Assembly (NCBI GenBank): GCA_947568835.1
Contig: OX387603.1
Coordinates: 28,730,651-28,794,650, forward strand
Source: Protonemura montana
Lineage: Eukaryota; Arthropoda; Insecta; Plecoptera; Nemouridae
Length of the DNA: 64,000 nucleotides
Direction of reading: 5' to 3'
Shown here piece by piece: positions 45,067 to 55,600 of the stretch (position 1 is its first letter; each line of letters begins with the position of its first letter). Both the position numbers and the translations under genes were made by a program. The notes beneath the pieces were generated by a model. It did no database searches. It worked only from the letters and a program-made list of their open reading frames with translations, and was not told the DNA's origin.

Positions 45067-47142
45067 TGTAACGGCGGCCGCTCCCTCAACGTCCCGCTCT
45101 GGGTGTCGTTCATCGATGTCTTTCAGTTCCCAACTTACGAGGTCGTACTCTTCTTGACCTCGTTCAGTGCATGGTTTACCATCAGCAAGAACATTGACTT
45201 CGACGGGTTCTTCTTTTCGTTGGTCGCGTTGTGACCGTCGGGAAGATCTTTGAGGACGGCCATGAGTCGGTGTTGTGGTGGTCTGGCTTTGAAGGTAAGT
45301 CAGCTTTTTGTGGTTAAATTCGTTCAGTCAAACATGACTACACGTCAAATACCTACAATCGACTTATGTCCTGCTATCGGTTTGTTATCATCGTAATCAA
45401 ACTTTGTTTACCAATAAAATCAGGAAGATTCAGAGTTTCAGAAGAATTTTCTCTCCTTTGAACCTGTCTGCTGAAGCTTTTTAAAAGTAGACTCAAAATA
45501 TTAATATTTTCAGATAAAATATCTGAATTGAACGTTTCAGGCCGCAACGAAGAGGGCTGTGGCCCCTCGGCTATCGTTCTGCCCTACACCCACGGTTCCA
45601 GTTTTTACCAACTTGCCAAGGGTGACAGAAACACAATTATGCTGGCCGAGATATCCGAGCTGAAAGTGAAGACAGAGATTCGGACAAATCTTGCCCTCTG
45701 GGTGCAACACCACCAGCAAGCAATGATGTAAATTACAAACAATCGCGCTTATTTCTCGACAATTGTTTTCTCTTGTGTAATTCGATGACCTGTAAATAAT
45801 TGTATCGTTTTTGCTCTTTCAAATAATTCTTTGATTTACCTCTGTCTGTCTTTGTTTATATGTTCTGTCGGTTTATCAGGGTTGTGTAAAATTAGTGTGT
45901 GAAATGTTCATCCTCTTGATGGCCTATGTTTCCCTATAGTGTGTTCCCCCTATGTTTCCCTATAGTGTGATACCCCTATGTTTCCCTATAGTCTTTCCCC
46001 CTATGTTTCCTGATGCAGACTCGGCGAGCTCCTCTACGACCTCTACTCGCCGATGATCATGGCTCAGTTCGTCACCACTACGCTCATTCTTTGCTTCATT
46101 TCCTTCACAATCACCTCGGTAAGTACTGGTGTCGGGTTTCCCCTCCTCCCTTCTAGGCTAGCTTAGGTTCATCGCCATCATCGCTCATTCACCGAAGCCA
46201 TTAGACCAGTGCCACAGCGCACGTTGTCAAAACAATGCGTCGTTACACCCCACAAAGCAATCAGATATGGCTCGGCTAATCGTGGCTTTATTTGCACGAA
46301 GAGCAAGAGAACAAAGTACTGCTGTTCACTGTGACGCTTGTTGTTGTATGGTCGCCGTGAAAACAATGTGTGTTCAAGCCTTGTGTGTGATTCACTTTGC
46401 AGGTTCACTTGGACGTTGTGCAGTATATGTCTTGACTTCTGTTTACTGTTGCGGGTGCACGCTCCAACTCTTCCTCTTGTGTCACTATGGGGACAGACTG
46501 GCAGACGCGGTAAGTTTCATCTTGATGATGATTTCTTTTCATCCCAGAAAGAAAACATTACACATAGTTCATACTTCTAACTGGGCATGTTTCACACTTG
46601 GGGCGTAAGGTTCGAAAGTTTGCCATCACCTCATTTCCAAAAGAAAATAAAAGTATTGATTAGAAACATTTTTCACAGAAAGACATAAAAATGTTCATAT
46701 GTGTTGGTTCCGCAGTCTCTTCAAACCCTGCGAGTAAGTTTAATATTAAAACGCACAATTTCCCCAGTCATTCGTTGACCTGTCTTTCGGTCCACTTTCA
46801 GAGCGTGTCAATCTCCGACGCATGTTTCGCCAGCGGCTGGTACCTACCGCACGCACGTAAAACAAGTGCGTACCAGTTTGGTGATTGTACTGCAACGCCT
46901 GACCTTCTCCTTCTACGGACTCTACCTGCTTTCCGCGGAGATGTTCGTCAACGTAAGATCTTGTCACATTATTTTTCTGATCATAACATTTTAAAGTGAT
47001 TGCGAAAAAAGAATGTGCATTTGGCACGGCGGGAAACCGAGGGTAGTCCTGGGTTCGTATCCTGTTGTATTTTGTTTTTCAGATAATGCAGGGTTCGATA
47101 TCGTACCTAATGATTCTCTTGAATATAACACAAGAAAGTTAA
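45067..47142 (+). pseudogene. Insect odorant receptor (Or, 7tm_6 family), C-terminal two-thirds, frame-broken
   Basis: Seven exon-like blocks: about 45067-45294, 45541-45727, 46019-46118, 46403-46509, 46716-46733, 46802-46952, 47083-47142. In order they read FPTYEVVLFLTSFSAWFTIS (TM3/4 region), NLALWVQHHQQAMI, LGELLYDLYSPMIMAQFVTT (the family's HHQxLxxxxxELxxLFSPxxxxQF), CTLQLFLLCHYGDRLADA, SVSISDACFASGWY, TSLVIVLQRLTFSFYGLYLL and IMQGSISYLMILLNITQES plus stop. Insect Ors are inverted seven-helix ligand-gated cation channels that work with Orco in sensory neurons. Splice signals are canonical, but the frame slips inside the first block, between the third and fourth, and inside the sixth. Neighbouring host genes are intact, so I read this as a pseudogene rather than poor sequence. 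The N-terminal exons are missing, and a SINE fragment sits in the third intron. Confidence 0.85.
46125..46255 (+). mobile_element. 3' fragment of a 5S-derived SINE
   Basis: GTGTCGGGTTTCCCCTCCTC, CCTTCTAGGCTAGCTTAGG and GCGTCGTTACACCCCACAAA match the 3' half of the SINE family. It begins about 6 nt after a splice donor of the odorant-receptor pseudogene. Confidence 0.8.
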
Positions 47143-47164
47143 TAGAACGGGAAGAAACAGAAAC

Positions 47165-47804
47165 TGTATCCAGCGTGACTGTACATTCGAACTCTTCACT
47201 TGTGCTTCACGTGCAAAGGAATTTCACAACAAGAAGGATTTTAGGCTGCATTTCACTGTCAAAGTACTTGCCCGAAAATATCTCCTGGCTCGCAGAGGAA
47301 AACCACTTGACAGGCAAAAACTGCAAGACACACTAACAACTTATGTTTGTGATGTTTGCACGAGGTATTTCTGCGGTTAACCTGCGTTGGAGAAACACTT
47401 TGCTCTTTTTCATTCTAAGAAACTGCTGCTTCCCAATACAGTTAGTCCAGAGCCCATTACTCCACAAGGGACACTCATGTTTCAAGCAGGTGAAACATTT
47501 ACAACAGTTGAATTACATTTGTGATGTTTGCAAGAAACTGCTAAGCTCTTAACAGAAATCAGTGCCACTCATGCATTTGCATTCTGGATATCTTCCGCAT
47601 GTTAGTTTGTTCTAAAGCTTACACCACACAATATCATCTCACGGTCTCACCGCTCATGCACAAACACAATGTGGAAAATAAAGCTTTCATTTGTGATGTT
47701 TACAAGAAACAGCTAGGATCTAAACAGACATTTGTGTCACACGTGCGTTTGCACACCAGAGAACATTCATATTCATGTAGAATATGTTTGAAGGCCTACA
47801 CCAC
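47165..47804 (+). pseudogene. Degraded C2H2 zinc-finger copy
   Basis: Finger-like pieces are scattered over several frames: FTCASRAKEFHNKKDFRLHF, TYVCDVCTRYFCG, YICDVCKKLLSS, then FICDVYKKQLGSKQTFVSHV with RLHTREHSYSCRICLKAYTT. Cys/His spacing and H-T-x-E-x-linkers are recognisable, but several ligands and frames are lost. It starts right after the odorant-receptor pseudogene and is cut by a hAT-like end at 47805. It is not an obvious copy of the gene at 11626. Confidence 0.65.
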
Positions 47805-47866
47805 CAGTGGCGTAACTACCGGCAGGGCAGGCGGGGCGAACCCCCCCCCCCCCCCCCCCCCCCCCC
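47805..47866 (+). mobile_element. hAT-like end with a 26-base C run
   Basis: CAGTGGCGTAACTACCGGCA and GGGCAGGCGGGGCGAA, followed by an uninterrupted run of 26 C (47841-47866). It resembles 44386-44450. The matching right end was not found. Confidence 0.35.
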
Positions 47867-49690
47867 GAGGTTTATCCACGAGCGTTGATTGGCCTTAAGG
47901 GAAAAACTTGGGCGCGTGCCGTACTCAGGCCGGCCGACGAGCCCGTGACCACGACCCACGTTAAATTTATTTGTTGTGTTAAGCCAAAATAATCTTGAAG
48001 TTAATAGTTGCATTGCAGGCATTCTCACTGCCCCACTGAGGCTGTAGGAAGGACTAGCCTATACTCCTGGTAATAGTTACATGGTACGTTGCTACTGCCG
48101 CTGGTTGCGTAGGCTACACACTCAATTCTACTGCCTTCTCTTTGTCGGCGCAAAATACCGAATTTGCTTTATTTTTGCGGGTCTAGGGCAACATATTTCT
48201 CCTAATTGTAGGAATTAATTGGTGTTACACAATACGGTAAGAAGTTTAGTAAAGTCACTGTTCATTGGGCTACGTTGCCTGACAGAAGTCACCGCGGGGA
48301 CATCGCGGTGCCTAAAGAAGACGTAGCAAATGTGACAATTGGGTCCATGAAAACGTAACAATGTAATTGGTGTGGATTCTCATGCTTAGAATTAACAAAA
48401 TATATAACACTCCAGTAATTTGCTCTCCAGAAAATTGCAGCGTGTACGCCACTGCACTCTTCCCGCGTAACTACGAGGACAACAATTTGGGAAACACTGG
48501 GTTTCTTTGTCAGGCCGCCTGCAAAGTTAGGATAGGCAACTTGTACTACAGGCATGCAACACGGGCAAGTATAGTTGACAGGCGATAGCACGTGCAGATC
48601 AATTCATGTTGAAACAAAAACAAGCATTTAGTTAAATGCAGTCAAATAAAAAATAAATAAAATAAATGAAGTGTACTTCTTGCCAAATTTCTTCCATGTA
48701 ATTTCTTTCTTATGTAATTTACGGCTTTTCTATTTTACATCTAAATGTTCACCCTTTGCATCGCTGCAGATGTCTTTGTTGAAATGCAGCGAACATTATG
48801 CATTTAAATGCAAGTACATTTTAGAGCCAGCGTTTTTCAACCCGATTGTGACAGCAAGACAAATTCCTTCACATTAATTTACACATTCCACATATTTCAA
48901 ACGTCACCTGCCAGGACTTCACTTGTTGGTCATGGCATGTTATTAGGATCAAATAAACGTACGTTTATTACGAGTAATCTTTCAATAACCTAACGTATAC
49001 AAATATTTAATTTATATTTCTTACCTCCAAGCATCTCCAGTTGTGTGACTTGGCGAGGAAGAAATAGCCGATTGCAGAAACTAAAAACCAAATCTTTGCA
49101 AATCTGACCCGAAAAATTTTAGTTCCTTTAAATCTTGTGCGAAAGGCCTTTTTTACCTCGGCAAACCTAATTAATTTACCGGTATTTTCACACTGGTGCA
49201 GTTCTGGGTAATACGTTATTCTCGCGGGCAACGTCTTCAACTTAACCCAGAGATTACAAAGCAGAATTTAAATTAAATACGGCAATTATATTTAATCGAC
49301 AACGGTTTGAACAGTTTAAATGCCATGAATTACGACACCATACCTCTATATAATTAGTTTTCGAAACGTTTTGAAGTATAACAAATAATAATGAAGACAA
49401 TTAAAACATAATGTATACCAATTGTCTTAAGAACCCGATCTAGAGCGGCAGCATTCTGAAGGGTTCAGACAGAAGGGAGTTAGATATATATTCTATCATT
49501 GACAGATTCAACTAATTACATCTCATCAACTAGAATTACTAAGTGTCGGCTACCTACACCCAATATAAATATACTACATACTATAATGTATGTCACTTGG
49601 ATAAGTATTAACTAATAATTATAATGCTGCGAATTTGAAGCATGAACTCGACAACCGCGACTCTTCTTCCACCGTCCAGGAAGCCCCCGT
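47867..49690. other. Unassigned region
   Basis: No convincing gene. It contains short frames without domains, AT-rich stretches and an A/T-rich tail-like sequence near 48645-48668. A possible MITE or LINE tail cannot be defined further. Confidence 0.35.
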
Positions 49691-49691
49691 A

Positions 49692-50484
49692 CTACTGTTG
49701 CAGCAGGGAGAGCGTGGACACCTCCGTATGTTCTACGTCCACCATGACAGCCGAGTACTGAACAATGTCAAGCAGTACTCGAAGCGTGACGCCAGATCGA
49801 TGCCAGTACGCAACCAACGCCATGCCTGGTGGGGTGTGCACGTTGTCACGTTGACGCTGGAGGTTCCACGGATCTAGGGGGTCGTTCCATGCGACCACGA
49901 ACCCGTCGAGGTCGGGCAAGATTATGGGCATGGAAACCACGATGGGCGCTGGAACAGACTCATCTTTTGTAGGAACTGAAGCAAAGACATTTTGTGGGCA
50001 TTGCCGACCCTAATCTCACTGAACAAGGTGGCTGATGAAAAGGGAACTGGTTTAGAAGAACGAGTCCCACGTCCCTGTCTGCGCTGGTAGCACACCTACC
50101 CGGGACTACCCCTTTATTTTTACAAGTTCGGAAGTTACATATTGACTTGGTTGTTTATAGAATGACATTGAATTTGAGTGTGGCAAAGCCCGAGCGTTTT
50201 CGTAAAATCGCCAGCATAACAAATCGGTCCACGGTTGGAAAGTGATACCGGGACCGGGAGTGGCGGGAGTGGCATACCTGGAGCTCGGCGCACCGGTAAC
50301 ACTGACACTGACATCGCAGCCATGACGCGGGCTGCAATGTCGCTGGTGATGACGCCGACATGGCGTTCATTGCGATGGACGAGCACGTACTGGGGAAGCT
50401 GAACGGTTGGTAGTGCGCTCTTCTTCAGGTATCGCTTTGCGGGGTCCACGGCTGTATTCAAGGGCAGGATAGACAAGGGCAAGG
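49692..50484 (-). CDS. Last two exons of an unrecognised protein
   Basis: Exon 50278 to about 50484 (ends CGAGCTCCAG|GTATGC) joins in phase to 49692-49975 (acceptor TTTGCTTCAG), ending at a TAG stop. The predicted C-terminus includes QYVLVHRNERHVGVITSDIA, then PIILPDLDGFVVAWNDPLDP and MALVAYWHRSGVTLRVLLDI. The GC-rich wobble positions, phase-compatible junction and residue mix look like real coding sequence and resemble the style of the gene at 52687-63011. I do not recognise the family. Upstream exons may lie between 50500 and 50800 but are not defined. Confidence 0.5.
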
Positions 50485-50499
50485 CTCTGGTGAATGTGC

Positions 50500-51247
50500 T
50501 AAGCCTCCAGTCTCGACCAGATTTATCTAGATCTTTCTTAAGCCCTCATTTACCAAATACTACCACTTTAACCAACAGAAACTTCTGACTGACAGAAACA
50601 TCATGGTAAATTTGATTTGAAGTTGTCGTGCCAATTGTTTCAATTAGGTACCTACCAGCCGAATGCCTGGTGAGACATGTCCAGGCTTCCTAGGCTTGTA
50701 TGAGATACCATGCCATGCCCAGTCAGTGGAGGACTGACTCAAGAATATGCCCGCGATGCTGGTGGCTGGTCACAGGCACCGCAACCCTCCCCATGTCAAT
50801 TAAAGGTAATGCTATTATAAAACAGTCAATACACAAATTCATAAACCAAGGTTTATTACAGGGATGGAATCATCCCCCACCCCCCTAGACTCCAACTTAT
50901 GATTTAGGGCCCCTTCTCAAAAAAAGTTGATTAGAACCAAAAATCAGAACCTTTTTAATTACGTTCCAACGATAGACTACTACAGTTTTTACTTAAAAAC
51001 TGAGAATGATATCAAAGATTGTGGGACGTGCCACAGAAAAAACATTTGGGGTTTGAAGAGGCCAGCAGAAAATGTTAAACTAGGTCGTAATTTTGGAGCA
51101 ATTTTATGCGTTTCTATTTAACATTTTGCACTCAATGGAGCCTACTTCGGCTTGGACCTATAAATAAATATTAAAAATGGAAATGCTTTAATGTTCGAAA
51201 TCATGTTCAATACAATTTTGCTTCTAATTGATAGAAATTGATAGAGA
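50500..51247. other. Unassigned region
   Basis: It may hold short upstream exons of the 49692 gene (for example a GC-rich minus-strand stretch at about 50650-50790), but no splice model is secure. The rest is AT-rich with no recognised feature. Confidence 0.3.
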
Positions 51248-51595
51248 CTAGGTTTTAAATAATAACCAACAGCAGTTTTCTGGGTCAAGAAAATCTCTTT
51301 GCATATCTTTGCCTAGCACACACTTATACGGCAACTTACTTGAATGAAGAAAATCTGACTCGTGGAAGTGTTCAGAGCACACACACGTATTTCTGGTGAT
51401 AGAAGTTCTTATTCGAAGACGATCCTTCCAAACCACTGCTCTTTGCATTTTCCTCAGCCTCCCTACCTGATTCGGAGCCAATACCAGCTCACTAGGGCGT
51501 GGAAATCTATGAAAAGATATGCCTGGCATTGACAACTTTGCCACTCTGTTACAAAATGCAACACAACACGACTTTTGTTTCAGTGGTTTTTTCAT
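51248..51595 (-). CDS. THAP-domain ORF, 115 residues
   Basis: From ATG at 51595 the frame shows the C2CH THAP zinc-finger layout: CCVAFC near the start, GISFHRFPRP, a central VVWKDRL, then CVCSEHFHESDFL. THAP domains bind DNA in host regulators and in P-element transposases. Only this domain plus a short tail is present, and the usual AVPTIF box is not evident. It could be the first exon of a THAP gene or a piece of a P-like transposon; no transposase catalytic region is seen downstream. Confidence 0.6.
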   Translation of the reverse strand: MKKPLKQKSCCVAFCNRVAKLSMPGISFHRFPRPSELVLAPNQVGRLRKMQRAVVWKDRLRIRTSITRNTCVCSEHFHESDFLHSSKLPYKCVLGKDMQRDFLDPENCCWLLFKT

Positions 51596-51599
51596 TCTT

Positions 51600-52545
51600 G
51601 TCTTCAAAAACAATGTTTGTTCCTTCTTTTGGAAAATTACTCTTTGAAAGTCTTGAAAGAAGGGCTTCAAAGCTGTTACTTGAGAACGGTTAGAAACACA
51701 GTCATCTGGATAGTTTCACGACGACAGTTAGTGCAGAGAAGAAAGTGTATAAAATTCAAAAATTTAGATACATATTTTCAAATAATTTAGGCAGCCAGCT
51801 CCAAACACAAAACTAGGTTAGGTATCATCTATTGCTTTTAGTTAGGAGTAAAGAGGACAATGGTTTAATTCTCAGGTAGTCATAAATAAGAATAATATAC
51901 TTTTATTTACAACAATAGAAATCTATTCCTTTTATCATTTAGCAAATCTGGTCAGAGCATTTTCTGTTTTCTTTCACAAACTGTGATGCTGTAAAGAAAT
52001 AATTCATGCAGAGACTGAATTCATGGATCCTGGAGGTTTTGGAATCATTTATTTTATGGCTGCTAAAGCTCCAGATCCTATTTCCTTGCCAACAGCGCTT
52101 ATCAAGATACAAAACTTGGTGAAAAGAAATAGGCAACGAAAAAGTTAAAAAAACACGGGATGCAAAAAAAGCGTCGTGATTCGGCTCATTTCCGTGAGAT
52201 CTGTCAATTTGACAGCACGTCGTCGGTTCTTGTGGTCAGTCGGTGCTCTTGTGCACAAACAGCTGAGAGTAAAATGTTCCCAAGTCCTGCAAAACAAATG
52301 ACATCAGGTTACCACTAAGCTATTGGTAGATGAGGACGGCATGATAAAGCTACTGCCGCGCTAGCATAGGGCTAACATTAAACTGCTTTAAAACAAATAC
52401 AGGATGCTACGAGGTAGAGTTACCAGAAATATATTAATGTAGATGAGCCGTCAAGGCTTTGTGAACAATTTTGTTTTGCTCTGAAAATTGAAGTAAAATG
52501 AAGTGCCGCAATAATTCCGCAATAATTATTTTTATTATTGGAAAG
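51600..52545. other. Unassigned AT-rich region
   Basis: No gene or repeat recognised. It lies between the THAP ORF and the SINE-like element in the 3' flank of the large minus-strand gene. Confidence 0.35.
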
Positions 52546-52554
52546 GAAGCTAGA

Positions 52555-52645
52555 CTGAAAAAATGTCCGTCTGATGTGGGATTCGAACCCAGGACCTCCA
52601 AATTACTGAGCTATCAGGACACACGGATTCCAGTTTCACAGGGTG
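52555..52645 (-). mobile_element. Second type of tRNA-like SINE head
   Basis: The minus strand reads TGTCCTGATAGCTCAGTAAT (A-box-like), GGAGGTCCTGGGTTCGAATC (B box) and CCACATCAGACGGACATTTT. The box spacing and missing arms argue against a tRNA gene. It falls in the likely 3' UTR or flank of the gene ending at 52687. Confidence 0.45.
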
Positions 52646-52686
52646 GGACAAGGGATTCCCTCATCTGCACAATCTATAAAACTGTC

Positions 52687-55600
52687 CTAGAATAAAGTGC
52701 AAACAAATGCTAGCTGCCAGTAGATGGGACAAGGTAAGAGACGTGCCTGTATGTTTGTTTGCATGACATAACGCAGAGTGTCTGTATACCGACGGTCAGG
52801 CCGGGAGCCCGGCAGCCCGGGATCGCGCCAACCTCGGCCCAGAGAGTCTCGCTGGAACAACGTCGGTGCCGGCACATGGTCCCGAAGGTAGCCCCACACA
52901 CAGTTCCTCAGCAGCTGCACAATCTGAAGCAGATTCAATCCAGTGGGACACATTACGGAGAGTTGGAAACTTCATACTCAAATATTTGTTTATAAACAAC
53001 TTTTGTCGAAGGCTCAACGACTGAACTGAATCTTTAAGAGGTCAATACTTAATTGACTTTTAGCAGTAAGCACTAGCACAAGCACTAGCACAAGCACTAG
53101 CACTAGCACAAGCACTAGCACTAGCACTAGCACAAGCACTAGCACAAGCACTAGCACAAGCACTAGCACAAGCACAAGCACAAGCACTAGCACTAGCACA
53201 AGCACTAGCACAAGCACTAGCACCAGCACTAGCACTAGCACTAGCACTAGCACTAGCACTAGCACTAGCACAAGCACTAGCACAAGCACTAGCACAAGCA
53301 CTAGCACAAGCACAAGCACAAGCACTAGCACAAGCACCAGCACTAGCACAAGCACTTTGCACAGATTGATACAACATGGTGGGTCTTACCTCTACTGGCT
53401 GGAGTGTGTTAACAATATCACGCATGGAAGACAGCGGTGGCTGTAGAAGCTGTCCGAGAGCCATGACACCGAGCAGGCGTTCAGTGGCTGTCATGAGCAC
53501 GACGCGGTCGCGTTGTCCTGCGCTGGCCCACTGCGCCATCAGCGTAGAGCACACGGCACGGAGCAGCACCGAGCAGTAGCACAGACTCGGGCGGTTGGCA
53601 GCCAGCAGCGAGAGCAACGCCCACGCTGCCGGGCGTTCATCCAACGCACGACGCACACGCAAGTCTCGTTCCACAGTCACCTAGATCACGTTACATCAAC
53701 TACACAACAATGTAAATAGGATGCCAAGAGGCTGGATATTGTGAATAGGATGCCAAGAGGCTGGATATTGTGAATAGGATGCCAAGAGGCTGGATATTGT
53801 GAATAGGATGGCAAGAGGCTGGATATTGTGAATAGGATGCCAAGAGGCTGGATATTGTGAATAGGATGCCAACAGGCTGGATATTGTGAATAGGATGCCA
53901 AGAGGCTGGATATTGTGAATAGGATGCAAAGAGGCTGGATATTGTGAATAGGGTGGCAAGAGGCTGGATATTGTGAATAGGGTGGCAAGAGGCTGGATAT
54001 TGTGAATAGGGTGCTAAGAGGCTGGATATTGTGAATAGGATGCCAAGAGGCTGGATATTGTGAATAGGATGGCAAGAGGCTGGATATTGTGAATAGGGTG
54101 CCAAGAGGCTGGATATTGTGAATAGGATGCCAAGAGGCTGGATATTGTGAATAGGGTGGCAAGAGGCTGGATATTGTGAATAGGATGCCAAGAGGCTGGA
54201 TATTGTGAATAGGGTGCCAAGAGGCTGGATATTGTGAATAGGGTGCCAAGAGGCTAGATATTGTGAATAGGATGCCAAGAGGCTAGATATTGTGTCCAGG
54301 GTGGTTTACCTTGCAGAACTCCTCATCTGGCCAGGGTAGTCCGTTGTACATGACGTCGGAAGACAGAAGCTGCACTGTGAGTAGAGCCAGCATTGTCATT
54401 GCATCGGTGGAGACAACAACTTCTCCGTTGACTGGAAAAACAGCAGCACAAGGTTGGTTGTAGTTTCTTGAATTATGTGTGGAGTTTTTTGCCGATCATT
54501 TAGTGACAAAGTCAATGGTTGTTGCAATGTACAGTTGCTTAGGTTGGTAAGGAATGTGCTAGGAAATGTAACAAAGTCAATGGTTGTTGCAATGTACAGT
54601 TGCTTAGGTTGGTAAGGAATGTGCTAGGAAATGTTACAAAGTCAATGGTTGTTGCAATGTACAGTTGCTTAGGTTGGTAAGGAATGTGCTAGGAAATGTA
54701 ACAAAGTCAATGGTTGTTGCAATGTACAGTTGCTTAGGTTGGTAAGGAATGTGCTAGGAAATGTTACAAAGTCAATGGTTGTTGCAATGTACAGTTGCTT
54801 AGGTTGGTAAGGAATGTGCTAGGAAATGTAACAAAGTCAATGGTTGTTGCAATGTACAGTTGCTTAGGTTGGTAAGGAATGTGCTAGGAAATGTTACAAA
54901 GTCAATGGTTGTTGCAATGTACAGTTGCTTAGGCTGGTAAGGAATGTGCTAGGAAATGTTACAAAGTCAATGGTTGTTGCAATGTACAGTTGCTTAGGTT
55001 GGTAAGGAATGTGCTAGGAAATGTTACAAAGTCAATGGTTGTTGCAATGTACAGTTGCTTAGGTTGGTAAGGAATTTGCTAGGAAATGTTACAAAGTCAA
55101 TGGTTGTTGCAATGTACAGTTGCTTAGGTTGGTAAGGAATGTGCTAGGAAATGTAACAAAGTCAATGGTTGTTGCAATGTACAGTTGCTTAGGTTGGTAA
55201 GGAATGTGCTAGGAAATGTAACAAAGTCAATGGTTGTTGCAATGTACAGTTGCTTAGGTTGGTAAGGAATGTGCTAGGAAATGTTACAAAGTCAATGGTT
55301 GTTGCAATGTACAGTTGCTTAGGTTGGTAAGGAATTTGCTAGGAAATGTTACAAAGTCAATGGTTGTTGCAATGTACAGTTGCTTAGGTTGGTAAGGAAT
55401 GTGCTAGGAAATGTAACAAAGTCAATGGTTGTTGCAATGTACAGTTGCTTAGGTTGGTAAGGAATGTGCTAGGAAATGTAACAAAGTCAATGGTTGTTGC
55501 AATGTACAGTTGCTTAGGTTGGTAAGGAATGTGCTAGGAAATGTAACAAAGTCAATGGTTGTTGCAATGTACAGTTGCTTAGGTTGGTAAGGAATGTGCT

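Noticed and set aside
53014-53355. Poly-(Leu-Val) and Ala-Cys-Ala-Ser frames
   Set aside because: Translation of the AGCACT/AGCACA hexamer array; the neighbouring true exon ends at a good donor before the array.
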